Assembly (NCBI GenBank): GCA_015058205.1
Contig: SVCS01000007.1
Location: 1 to 45,619 of the forward strand
From: Clostridiales bacterium
GTDB lineage: Bacteria; Bacillota; Clostridia; Peptostreptococcales; Anaerovoracaceae
Direction: 5' to 3'
DNA length: 45,619 nt
Positions 17,981 to 26,892 of the stretch are shown one piece after another; within the stretch, counting starts at the first letter, position 1; each line of letters opens with the position of its first letter. The translations under genes and the position numbers were made by a program. Below the pieces are notes generated by a model, which was not told the origin of the DNA, searched no databases, and saw only the letters and a list, made by a program, of their open reading frames with translations.

Positions 17981-19647
17981 TTTATCTTCTTCCCCTCAAT
18001 ATACACATCTGTCGGCTTCTGGTAGCTGAACCCTTCGTGTTCCGCAGTCAGCAGATCTTCGTCAAATACGAGGAAGTCCGCATCCTTGCCGGCCTCGATG
18101 GATCCTTTAATGTCCTCGACGCCAAGCTGCTTCGCGCCGTTGATCGTGTATCCTAATATCATTTCTTCAATGCTCATCTTCTCGCTTTCCGGAGGATTTG
18201 GCGCGCTTGATTTATAGAAATCAGGAGACAGACTCTTCTCATTGTCCCAGCGCGTCATGCCGACTTCCATTCCAAGATACGGGTTCCACGTCCCGAAATC
18301 TTCATAATAGGCGACATCATCACTGGACCAGGTCACAAGAGCGCCGCTGTCCCAGACCGTCTTGCAGCGGTACATGTTCGCTGCGCGCTTTTCGCCAAGC
18401 AGGTCAGCCAGTTTGACATCGGCATCTGAATATCCGGTGTGCCATGCCGGCGTATAATTGGCGATTACGCCAAGCTTAGCAAAACGTTCCAGATCCGTGT
18501 CATACTGACTCTCTAGATGGCAGGCAGTGACTTTAATGCGGAAATCATCCCCCAGCTCATTTCTGGCAAGCTCAACGCCGTCCAGTAAGACGTGGGATGC
18601 CCGATCGCCGACAGTATGCACATGAAGATCCATTCCTGCCTCATTCAGTTTTTTAATAAGATCCGCTGTTTCCTCAGCATTGAACATGGTCATCCCTGCA
18701 ACATCAGTGCCCTCGTATGGCTCCATCATAGCTGCAGTATGAATCTTCATGGTGCCATCCATAAAGATCTTCAATGTGTGGACTTTCATATGCTCTGTGT
18801 TAAACTCACGATTCCATCGCTTCGTTTCTTCGATGGCTTCCGTCACTTTATGCCGGTCTGTGAGGAAATAGCTTCCGTCGACATATACCGGCAGCTTTCC
18901 CTGTCTGTCCATCTCGCGCAGATATCCATAGAAGCGCTCCTGGAACCCATTATGCTCAGGGAATCCTGCATCGAAAACAGCTGACTCACCATATTCCCTG
19001 CAGAAGTCGACCCAGCGCATGAGCGCCCCTTCCAGCTGCTCGTCGGTCAGGCTCTCCTGCAAGCCATCAAAAAGGAATGGCCAGGCGGTGGCTTCATATG
19101 CATTTCCGGTCACATGACCGTCATTGTCGCGCACATAATAGTGGAGTCCCGGCGCAGGATCCGGTGTGTCATCAGTGATTCCATGCTTTTCAAGGAGTCT
19201 GGAGTTCACCCAGACACTGTGGCATTCTCCCTCCAGAACCACAAGACCAGTGTCAGGACAGATTTCGTCAAGTTCCCATTTTGTCAGATCTTCATCACCC
19301 AGTGCAGCGCGCTCCATCATGAAGCGATAACGATCTAAACCAGGATTATCTTTTATGTAATTCGCCATAAATTCCAGGGCTTCCTGTTTACTTTCGGCCG
19401 GAACATATTCCCCCATATCTACAAACTCAAAACAAGCACCGACCGTCACATGACAATGGGTATCGAATATACCCGGCATGATGAACTTGCCTCCAAGATC
19501 TGTAACCTCTCCTTCATAATCAGAAAGACCTGCCTCATCACCGACATAGACGAACTTCCCGTCTTTGACCGCCAGAGCAGCTGCCAGGGGATTACCCTTG
19601 TCAGCTGTGAAGACTTTTGCATTCTTAATAATCTGATCTGCTTTCAT
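17977..19647 (-). CDS. YtcJ-type amidohydrolase, paralogue 5
   Basis: 556 residues. It has HCHVTVG in place of HVHVT, then MDGTMKIHTAAM, HVHTVGDRA, ACHLESQ and SSDDVAY. The metal histidines are all present. It lies directly after a GPH transporter (29 bases) with AAAGGAG at the start codon, and it overlaps the next amidohydrolase by 4 bases. It belongs to the sub-lineage with GECHSVWVNS and GNAYE. Confidence 0.87.
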   Translation of the reverse strand: MKADQIIKNAKVFTADKGNPLAAALAVKDGKFVYVGDEAGLSDYEGEVTDLGGKFIMPGIFDTHCHVTVGACFEFVDMGEYVPAESKQEALEFMANYIKDNPGLDRYRFMMERAALGDEDLTKWELDEICPDTGLVVLEGECHSVWVNSRLLEKHGITDDTPDPAPGLHYYVRDNDGHVTGNAYEATAWPFLFDGLQESLTDEQLEGALMRWVDFCREYGESAVFDAGFPEHNGFQERFYGYLREMDRQGKLPVYVDGSYFLTDRHKVTEAIEETKRWNREFNTEHMKVHTLKIFMDGTMKIHTAAMMEPYEGTDVAGMTMFNAEETADLIKKLNEAGMDLHVHTVGDRASHVLLDGVELARNELGDDFRIKVTACHLESQYDTDLERFAKLGVIANYTPAWHTGYSDADVKLADLLGEKRAANMYRCKTVWDSGALVTWSSDDVAYYEDFGTWNPYLGMEVGMTRWDNEKSLSPDFYKSSAPNPPESEKMSIEEMILGYTINGAKQLGVEDIKGSIEAGKDADFLVFDEDLLTAEHEGFSYQKPTDVYIEGKKIK

Positions 19648-19675
19648 GTAAGCTCTCCTTTTCTTCTCCCAGTCA

Positions 19676-21118
19676 CTAAATCAGATGTTCAAATCTTGAC
19701 ATGTCGATTTCTTTTCCTTCCTTACGGTCTTCGATAGCCTGTTTAACTGCTTCGAAGTCATCTCTGGTCAGATTGTAACGAATAAGGAAAATCATACTGA
19801 TTACAACCAGCACTGCAGGAACGATCGTTCCCAGTGACCAGATACCTTTGGCCACAAAATCAGTAACCGCAGCTGCCTCTGTATAACCGATGATCTGCAG
19901 TCCCCAGCCAAGGAACAGTGATGCAAAGGCTGCACCTAATGTCTGCGCCAGACCCTGCAGAGCCAGCATGCTGCCTTCTTTCTGTTCCCCTGTTACAAGC
20001 GTATATACATCTGTGCAGTCATAGAGCAGAGAGACCAGCAGACCATAGAATGCTGTTGTTCCCAGACATAGGACTCCGGCGAATATGTTGTAAGATACAA
20101 AGCCTACCGTTGTTATCATGCCAATAGCAAACCAGATAACGGAACCGACGACATATGATCCAACAAATACAACCATTGCTTTCTTCTTGTCCCATTTATT
20201 CGCTATACCGTATACAATAGGAATGGAAATCAGACTGAGTACGGTGTGGATCGTCCAGAACAGCGACTGACTCGCCTCATTGAGTCCCAGATAACTTGTC
20301 ATTGTATATACAACGCCATTGTTCATCATTATAAATGCGGTTGCAAAGATCAGGCTGAACAGAACGAGTCTTCTGAATATCTTGATTTTGAAAAAGCTGA
20401 CGTAATCAAGGATGAGATTTTTAATGTTGAACCTTTCCGCTCTGATTCTGGCTTTTTCTTCTTCCGTATAGACAGGTGGTCTTTCTTCCGAGCTTCTATG
20501 ACAGATCGCTGCGCCAAGAAACATCAGAATTGCCATTACCACTGCCGCGAAGAACCAGCTTCTGCCAGTGCTCACATCGTACCCGCTGAAGAAACCTACG
20601 ATTGCGATCACTCCGCCGGTTGAAATCAGCTCGAGTGGTATTGCAGCGTATGCAACAATGCTTCTCAGGCTGTTTCTTTCGATATAGTCATGGGTCATTT
20701 CTGCGCCCAGAGCGGTCCACACATTGAAATATACAGCGTAGCAAACAATGAAAATAACTGCAAATACTGTGTAGTACGCAATTTTCAGTCCCATGCTCCC
20801 GCCAATTGGATTGAACAGCAATGCTGTAGAAATCGCAAATATAACGGCGCACTTCATCATGATAGGTCTTCTTCTTCCCTTTGGGTTCAGAGATTTGTCA
20901 GACAGATACCCTGCTATCGGTCCTGCTATTACCTGACAAAGAATAGCAACAAAAGAGATGGTTCCGGCCACACCTGCAGGTATACCGGCAACATCAGTCA
21001 GGAAGAACATAAAGTACGTTCCAAACATAGCATACGGGATCGTATCGCATGCTGATCCGCATCCGTATCCTATCTTTTCTCTCATTGGAAGTTTCACATT
21101 GTTTAATGTCTGTTCCAT
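19676..21118 (-). CDS. GPH-family transporter, copy 2
   Basis: A 480-residue MelB-like transporter, strongly similar to copy 1 along its length (KIGYGCGSACDTIPY, FFLTDVAGIPAG, SLNPKGRRRP, ending FEHLI). Helix II again lacks the paired aspartates (LCQVIAGPIAGYLSD). The ATG at 21118 is chosen because AAAGGAGGAG lies at normal spacing; the upstream TTG would place the ribosome site inside the gene. Between another GPH gene and four amidohydrolases, it probably supplies their substrate. Confidence 0.85.
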   Translation of the reverse strand: MEQTLNNVKLPMREKIGYGCGSACDTIPYAMFGTYFMFFLTDVAGIPAGVAGTISFVAILCQVIAGPIAGYLSDKSLNPKGRRRPIMMKCAVIFAISTALLFNPIGGSMGLKIAYYTVFAVIFIVCYAVYFNVWTALGAEMTHDYIERNSLRSIVAYAAIPLELISTGGVIAIVGFFSGYDVSTGRSWFFAAVVMAILMFLGAAICHRSSEERPPVYTEEEKARIRAERFNIKNLILDYVSFFKIKIFRRLVLFSLIFATAFIMMNNGVVYTMTSYLGLNEASQSLFWTIHTVLSLISIPIVYGIANKWDKKKAMVVFVGSYVVGSVIWFAIGMITTVGFVSYNIFAGVLCLGTTAFYGLLVSLLYDCTDVYTLVTGEQKEGSMLALQGLAQTLGAAFASLFLGWGLQIIGYTEAAAVTDFVAKGIWSLGTIVPAVLVVISMIFLIRYNLTRDDFEAVKQAIEDRKEGKEIDMSRFEHLI

Positions 21119-21179
21119 GTCGACTCCTCCTTTCAAGTTTCAATTCTTAGATTAACTTTCTTTTCATTTGTTGTCTGTA

Positions 21180-22601
21180 TTAGATGATATCCTTAAATTC
21201 ATTCAAGTCTATTTCTTTGCCTTCGCGACGATTGTTAAGCGCCTCCTGCACATCCTGGAATCTCTTTGGATTGACCTTGTAAAGGCACAGTATCAGCAGC
21301 GACGCGATCATTGCTATGGCCGGTACGATTGTAACCAGTGTCAAAATGCCATGAATCACTTCAGGAGTGATGTTCGCAGTATCATACCCAATAAACGTAA
21401 GCAGCATGCCGAAGATCAGTCCGCCTACAGCGGAAGCAACAGTCTGCGCAAGTGAGGATATTGCCATGATGGATCCTTCTGTTCTTTCTCCTGTAGCGAG
21501 CTCATGAATATCGCAGCAATCATATATGAGCGAATACATGACACCGTAGAATACGGTCGTTGCAAACCCTGTGCAGACCGCGAATAAAAACGCCGACAGG
21601 AATCCGGTGATTCCGATGAAATAGAACACGAAGAACCCGACGATCGTGATTCCCTCGAAGACAAACATGGAGAACTTTTTATCGAATTTGTTTGCAAAGC
21701 CTACAATCAGCGGTGTCAGAACAAGGCTGATGGCCGCATTCAGTACAAAGAATATAGACATGATCCCTTCTGAAAGTCCTGCATTATATGTCAGGCAGTA
21801 AATAACGCCATTGGTCAATACGATGTATCCCAGAGTAAACACAAACTGCATAATCGTCAGACGTCTGTAGGCCTTTCCTTTCAGAATCTTGCAGTAATGT
21901 TTGATCATTTCGATTGGCTGGAATTTCTCGGCTACTTCTTTTGCTTCTACTTGCGCTGTATCGAAATACTCGTATCCTTTCGTGTTTCTCCAGCATAACA
22001 ATCCGCCAAACAGAACTACTAAAGCACAAAGGGTCGCTCCCAGGAACCAGCCAGTGCGCGGTGAGTCAGGAAACGCTCCAACCATCAGAATCGTTCCGGA
22101 GGAAGCGACAACCAATGCCGGATATGCGCTGATGCCGATGAACAGCCTTACATTATTACGTTCGGTATAATCATCCGTTAATTCTGCACCAAGTGCATCC
22201 CATGGTCCTTTCCAGCAGGCATAGCATGTCTGGAACAGCATTCCGATGATTATGTAATATACAAATGCTCCGTTTCCGGTGAAATGGAATGGCGCAAAGC
22301 TCATGATGATAATAAACGCGAAAGGAAAAATGACGCGGAACAGGTATGGCCTGCGGCGTCCTTTCGGGTTTTTGGAGTTATCCGAAATGTAACAAATGAT
22401 CGGGCCGGCAATAGCGCACCACAAAACCGATACAAATGAAATAATTCCTGCTCTGCTCGGTGCCATCCCGACAAAATCAGTGAGATAATAAATAAAATAT
22501 GAGAAGAATAACGTATATGGGATAGAATCGGCAACTGTACCAAGTCCGTATCCCAGTTTGACTTTAACAGGAAGTTTACCTAGTCGCACATTATTTTCCA
22601 T
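21180..22601 (-). CDS. GPH-family transporter, copy 3
   Basis: 473 residues, the most divergent of the three (KLGYGLGTVADSIPY, YYLTDFVGMAPSRAG, SKNPKGRRRP). Helix II reads WCAIAGPIICYISD, again without the MelB aspartates. About 12 spans with a central cytoplasmic loop. The start has AGGAGGAAACG before the ATG. A 65-bp AT-rich spacer separates it from the amidohydrolase upstream; no clear promoter or terminator was seen there. Confidence 0.83.
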   Translation of the reverse strand: MENNVRLGKLPVKVKLGYGLGTVADSIPYTLFFSYFIYYLTDFVGMAPSRAGIISFVSVLWCAIAGPIICYISDNSKNPKGRRRPYLFRVIFPFAFIIIMSFAPFHFTGNGAFVYYIIIGMLFQTCYACWKGPWDALGAELTDDYTERNNVRLFIGISAYPALVVASSGTILMVGAFPDSPRTGWFLGATLCALVVLFGGLLCWRNTKGYEYFDTAQVEAKEVAEKFQPIEMIKHYCKILKGKAYRRLTIMQFVFTLGYIVLTNGVIYCLTYNAGLSEGIMSIFFVLNAAISLVLTPLIVGFANKFDKKFSMFVFEGITIVGFFVFYFIGITGFLSAFLFAVCTGFATTVFYGVMYSLIYDCCDIHELATGERTEGSIMAISSLAQTVASAVGGLIFGMLLTFIGYDTANITPEVIHGILTLVTIVPAIAMIASLLILCLYKVNPKRFQDVQEALNNRREGKEIDLNEFKDII

Positions 22602-22666
22602 CGTTTCCTCCTATTCTATTCTTTCCTTTAACTCTTATGCCTCTATATCGTTTTAATAAATAATGA

Positions 22667-24325
22667 CTATCTTATCTTCTTACCGACGAAATAAACCTCC
22701 GCCGGTTTGTTGTAGCTGAGCCCTTCCGGCTCTGCTGTAAGCAGGTCGTTGTCGAATACCAGGAAGTCAGCGTCCTTGCCTGCTTCAATGGAGCCTTTTG
22801 ATTCCTCAATGCCCAACTGTATCGCTCCGTTGATGGTATATCCCAGAATCATTTCTTCAATGTTCATCCGTTCCTCTTCAGGAGGGAATACCGAATCTCT
22901 CCACATAAAGTCAGGAAGCATGGTCTTCTCGGTAGCTTTACGCGTCATGCCGATTTCCATACCAAGGAGCGGGTTCCAAGGAATAAAATCGTAGTAGACG
23001 ATATTGTCACTCGACCAGGTAACCAGAGCGCCTGTATCCCAGACTGTTTTGCAGCGGAATCCCTTCCTGGCGCGCTCTTTACCAAGCAGCTGTTCAATTG
23101 GCTCCAGCTCATCTCCGGCGTGCCACCAAGGTGTATAATTCGCAATGACGCCAAGTTTGGCAAAACGATCTAAATCTTCATCGCACTGAACTTCCAGATG
23201 CGCGCAGGTTACTCTGACATGGTATTTGTCTCCAAGTTCCTTTCTGGCCAGTTCTACACCGTCCAGTACCACGCGGGATGCCATTTCACCAACGGTGTGA
23301 AGATGAATGTCCAGATTTTCATCATTGAGCGCTACGAGAATCTCTGCCAGTTCCTCCGCAGTAACGGCGGTAGAGCCTGTTGTTCCGGTGTCCGCATAAG
23401 GGGTGACCATAGCCGCCGTATGGATCTTCTGGGTGCCGTCCATGAACAGCTTCAAAGTATGAACCTTCAGATGATCCGTATTGTACTCTCTGCGGAAACG
23501 CTTCAGTTCCTTCAAACCTTCTTCTGCCTCCCACTTTGCTGCAATGACATAGCAGCCGTCGACATAAACTGAAATCTTCCCCTGCAGGTCCAGCTCTTTC
23601 AGCCTTTTGTAAACCTTCTCATGGAACGCAGCATGCCCCGGAATTCCGGCATCAAATACAGCATTGATACCATATTCTTCACAGAAATTGTTCCATCCCA
23701 GAAGCATTACATCGATCTGCTCATCCGTCAGTTCCATGGACTCGTCGAGGATGATCGGCACTTCCGCCGAACCTTCGATAATATTTCCTGTTATATGCCC
23801 ATCTTTACGTTCATAGTAGCTGAGTCCCGGCACAGGATCCGGAGTATCATCTGTAATACCGTGCCGCTCAAGGATCTTTGAGTTGACCCAGATGCTGTGT
23901 CCTTCTCCTTCCTGGATCTGGAGTTCACAGTCCGGACAGACGGCGTCAAGATCTTCCTTGGTGATTTCATCTCCGTGGAGGTCTTTTTTCTCTATAACGA
24001 ATCTGTAGCGCTCCTTGCCCGGATTGCTTTTGATATAATCTGCCATGCTGTCCATGAGCTCCTGTTTGCCGCTGCAGAACATGCGCTCTCCCATTTCTGC
24101 GTACTCAAATCCAACAGGCATTGTTACGTGGACATGGCTGTCTATGATGCCCGGCATGATGAACTTCCCGCCAAGATCAGTGACTTCACCCTCATAATCC
24201 TTCAGTCCTGCTTCATCGCCGACATAGACGAATTTACCATCTTTCACGGCGATGGCAGACGCATGAAGATTCTCCTTGTCCGATGTGAAAATCTTTGCAT
24301 TCTTGATAATCTGATCAACCTTCAT
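22667..24325 (-). CDS. YtcJ-type amidohydrolase, paralogue 6
   Basis: 552 residues with HVHVTMP, MDGTQKIHTAAM, HLHTVGEMA, CAHLEVQ and SSDNIVY. Groups by eye with the copy at 14621. It follows the carboxylesterase by 15 bases with GGAGG before the ATG. The pair of an esterase and an amidohydrolase at the head of the operon suggests a substrate with both ester and amide bonds, or alternative conjugates. Confidence 0.87.
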   Translation of the reverse strand: MKVDQIIKNAKIFTSDKENLHASAIAVKDGKFVYVGDEAGLKDYEGEVTDLGGKFIMPGIIDSHVHVTMPVGFEYAEMGERMFCSGKQELMDSMADYIKSNPGKERYRFVIEKKDLHGDEITKEDLDAVCPDCELQIQEGEGHSIWVNSKILERHGITDDTPDPVPGLSYYERKDGHITGNIIEGSAEVPIILDESMELTDEQIDVMLLGWNNFCEEYGINAVFDAGIPGHAAFHEKVYKRLKELDLQGKISVYVDGCYVIAAKWEAEEGLKELKRFRREYNTDHLKVHTLKLFMDGTQKIHTAAMVTPYADTGTTGSTAVTAEELAEILVALNDENLDIHLHTVGEMASRVVLDGVELARKELGDKYHVRVTCAHLEVQCDEDLDRFAKLGVIANYTPWWHAGDELEPIEQLLGKERARKGFRCKTVWDTGALVTWSSDNIVYYDFIPWNPLLGMEIGMTRKATEKTMLPDFMWRDSVFPPEEERMNIEEMILGYTINGAIQLGIEESKGSIEAGKDADFLVFDNDLLTAEPEGLSYNKPAEVYFVGKKIR

Positions 24326-24340
24326 ATTTGTCCTCCTCCC

Positions 24341-25900
24341 TCAAAGCCAATAATATTTCGTCAGGAAATATGTCCTGTCCCAATCAACGATTTTTCTGTC
24401 TGCTTCCTTCTCCAGATGAATATCAAATTCGTCAAAGACCATAACCTGCTTGTTCTCAGGATCATAGAGCGGCCACTCCTTCGCCTTGCCGTCGGGCGAA
24501 ATATCTGCGCTGACAGACGGATTGCCGGTTTTTATGAACTGGACCCACATCTTGCGCATGGTCTTCGCAAAGGTTTCGTCATAGACCCTTCCTTCTTCTC
24601 CGTTCAGCTCCTGATGGTCGAATACCGCCACAAGCTCTTCTCCATGTCCCGGTTCTGCTGTAAAGAAGTACGTGTAGGCTCTGCCTCCTGCCATCGTCTG
24701 GTTTTCAGACAATCTGATGAGCGGTGCATTGAACCACATCTGTTCAAACAGACGGCAGGTTTCTTCACAGGGATCGCCTTTCACGTCCTGACAGAAGCTC
24801 ATGACCAGATCTCTCTCTTCTTCCGTGAGCTGTCCGAGTTTCTTCTTCATGAGATCTGATGACCAGCTGTTAAATACTTCTTCTCCCATGATGAGAGGAA
24901 AGTAATCAAATTCATTTTTCATGCAGCCCATAAGGAAAACGATATCCTTGGCTGCGCCCTTCGCATAGGCATCATATGGATCGAGAGGCAGATAGTTCCC
25001 GTCTCTTTCCGGTGACATACGAAGGGATATGGACCTGGATGCTTCCACCAGTGTCTCCGCATCGATCTTCTGCAGATCCGACAAACTATGGCAGCCTAGC
25101 TCCGCCATCAGTTCGTCGGTGCACTCTATAGCCTGCTCGCAAGACCTGGTGAAAACAGGGAATCCACTCTCAGGAAGGACCCGCTTAAAATACGTGTGAG
25201 AACCTTCGATCAGCGGAAGCAGTGTCACGCTTCCTGCGCCGGCGGATTCACCTCCGATGGTAACCTTGTCGGGGTCGCCGCCAAAGGCGGCAATGTTTTC
25301 ATGTACCCACTTCAGCGCCATCATCTGATCCATGAGGCCCAGATTCTGCGCGTCCGGATACTCTTCGCCGCCCGGAAGGTGCGATAAATGAAAAAATCCG
25401 AAAACGCCCAGTCGATACGCAATGGAAACGACTATGATCTCCGGATTTTCTTTCACGATATTATGGCATTCAAACAAAGGACTAGCTGTCCCTCCTGCTT
25501 CGAATGCACCGCCGTGGACCCAGACCAGCACAGGTTTCTTCTCTCCGGTGCTTTCGTCTGCCTTCCAGACATCGAGGTACAGGCAGTCTTCTCCCTGATA
25601 ATACAGCTCATCCTCTTCGCCGTAGAACTTGTTCTGGCATGCACTCTTCCCATTGTAGTAAGCCTCATACACACCATCATCTGCGGCAAACTCCACCGGC
25701 GCTTTCCAGCGCAGCTCACCAACCGGCTGCCTTCCGACAAATGGAATGCCCTTGTACGCAATGATGTTGTCTGTCTTCCTGCCTACGAAGGTCCCGTTGA
25801 CACAGCGGACCGCCAGAGACTGATCGTATTCTCCGTCTGTGATCTGCTTATTCTCTCCGTATCCATACAGTGCTTTCAGTTGTTCTGCCATCTCACTCAT
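24341..25900 (-). CDS. Type B carboxylesterase, copy 1
   Basis: A 519-residue alpha/beta hydrolase of the PnbA/cholinesterase family. The oxyanion hole is HGGAFEAGG; the nucleophile is S219 in GGESAGAGS. The acid is probably E330 (GCMKNEF) and the histidine H419 (GHGEELVAVF). There is no signal peptide, so it is intracellular and acts on imported esters. AAGGTG precedes the ATG. It is the first gene of the long unit running down to at least 8338, and the phased regulatory element at 25923-26035 lies 23 bases upstream. Confidence 0.88.
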   Translation of the reverse strand: MSEMAEQLKALYGYGENKQITDGEYDQSLAVRCVNGTFVGRKTDNIIAYKGIPFVGRQPVGELRWKAPVEFAADDGVYEAYYNGKSACQNKFYGEEDELYYQGEDCLYLDVWKADESTGEKKPVLVWVHGGAFEAGGTASPLFECHNIVKENPEIIVVSIAYRLGVFGFFHLSHLPGGEEYPDAQNLGLMDQMMALKWVHENIAAFGGDPDKVTIGGESAGAGSVTLLPLIEGSHTYFKRVLPESGFPVFTRSCEQAIECTDELMAELGCHSLSDLQKIDAETLVEASRSISLRMSPERDGNYLPLDPYDAYAKGAAKDIVFLMGCMKNEFDYFPLIMGEEVFNSWSSDLMKKKLGQLTEEERDLVMSFCQDVKGDPCEETCRLFEQMWFNAPLIRLSENQTMAGGRAYTYFFTAEPGHGEELVAVFDHQELNGEEGRVYDETFAKTMRKMWVQFIKTGNPSVSADISPDGKAKEWPLYDPENKQVMVFDEFDIHLEKEADRKIVDWDRTYFLTKYYWL

Positions 25901-25922
25901 AGCATCACCTTCCCAGATATTA

Positions 25923-26035
25923 TTTTAAAACAAAATAAAGCAATCAAACAGAACATTGATTGCTTTATTTGCGTTATTATTGCTTTAATGTGGGAAAATG
26001 TTGCTCTTGGATGCAGAAAATTGCTCTTGTTTGCT
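25923..26035 (-). promoter_or_regulatory. Regulatory element A: inverted repeat plus phased TTGCT motifs
   Basis: A 13-bp inverted repeat (25933-25945 AAATAAAGCAATC; 25958-25970 GATTGCTTTATTT) is followed by TTGCT motifs at 25960, 25980, 26001, 26021 and 26031, with ATGCA at 26011: offsets 0, 20, 41, 51, 61, 71. All are about whole helical turns apart. Element B at 39105-39217 has the same layout. It stands just before the esterase start codon, so it probably carries the promoter and operators of the 17-kb catabolic operon. The inverted repeat followed by TTTTGTTTT could alternatively act as a weak terminator for the upstream SDR gene. Confidence 0.75.
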
Positions 26036-26066
26036 CTTGTTTTCCCTTATTTTTCCTTGTCTTCTA

Positions 26067-26852
26067 TCAGTAGCTCAGATTGGTCTCCGGCAGGGTGCAG
26101 CCGCCGTCGATGACCACCGTCTGTCCGGTGATGAAGCTGGCCTCATCACTGGCCAGATAGCTGACCAGAAAACCGATGTCCTCCGGCTTTCCCAACCTTC
26201 CGATCGGCAGACTGGATGCCAGATCCTTCAGGAAAGCATCCGGGTTGTCCGGCCGCTCTTCCGCTGCTTCTCCTGCGACCATCGGTGTGTTGCAATAGCC
26301 CGGACAGATGATGTTCGAGGTAATGCCGTCTTCAATAAACTCCATGGCCAGGCATCTGCCGAATCCGATGAGGGCGGACTTGGTAATGGAATAAGACATG
26401 TCTCCGCCATCATCGACGAAACCGCCGGTCACAGAAGCAATGGTCACGATTCTTCCGTATTTGTTTCCGACCATATGCGGAATGACACTCTGGGATACAT
26501 TCCACGGTCCCTTGATGTTAATGTCGATATGGAAATCCAGATTGCTCATCTCCGTCTCGAGGAACGGCAGGTTCTTCATGACGCCTGCGTTGTTGACGAG
26601 AATGTCGATTCTTCCGAACTTCTCAATCACTTTCGCTACGGAATCGTCAATATTCGCCCTGTCCGTAATATCTGTTTTGAAGCCACAGACATCGTAGCCT
26701 TTGCCTGTGAGCTCCGCCACCGTTTCCTCTAAAATATCGCTCTTGTCAAAAATCGCAACACCGGCTCCCTGAGAGGCGAGCACCTCTGCGATGCCTTTGC
26801 CGTTTCCCATGGCTCCGCCGGTCACAATTGCAATTCTGTTCTTTACTGTCAT
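26067..26852 (-). CDS. Short-chain dehydrogenase/reductase
   Basis: A 261-residue classical SDR. The nucleotide loop is TGGAMGNGKG (the family usually has GxxGIG), with NNAG at 87-90, catalytic S140, Y154 and K158 (YSITK) and a PG motif after it. It oxidises or reduces an alcohol/carbonyl with NAD(P). The ATG at 26852 is preceded by AGGAAGAG; the frame is open upstream without a site. It is the last gene of the permease-GRE-activase unit, so it probably acts on the carbonyl product of the glycyl radical enzyme. Confidence 0.87.
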   Translation of the reverse strand: MTVKNRIAIVTGGAMGNGKGIAEVLASQGAGVAIFDKSDILEETVAELTGKGYDVCGFKTDITDRANIDDSVAKVIEKFGRIDILVNNAGVMKNLPFLETEMSNLDFHIDINIKGPWNVSQSVIPHMVGNKYGRIVTIASVTGGFVDDGGDMSYSITKSALIGFGRCLAMEFIEDGITSNIICPGYCNTPMVAGEAAEERPDNPDAFLKDLASSLPIGRLGKPEDIGFLVSYLASDEASFITGQTVVIDGGCTLPETNLSY

Positions 26853-26892
26853 AGTCTCTTCCTCTCTCGTATCACTCACTATGCCACCCGAA

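Noticed and set aside
25933-25970. Inverted repeat of element A as a plain terminator of the SDR gene
   Set aside because: Possible, since a T-rich stretch follows, but the stem is AT-rich. The phased motifs outside it are shared with element B and need another explanation, so I kept it as regulatory with the terminator as an alternative.
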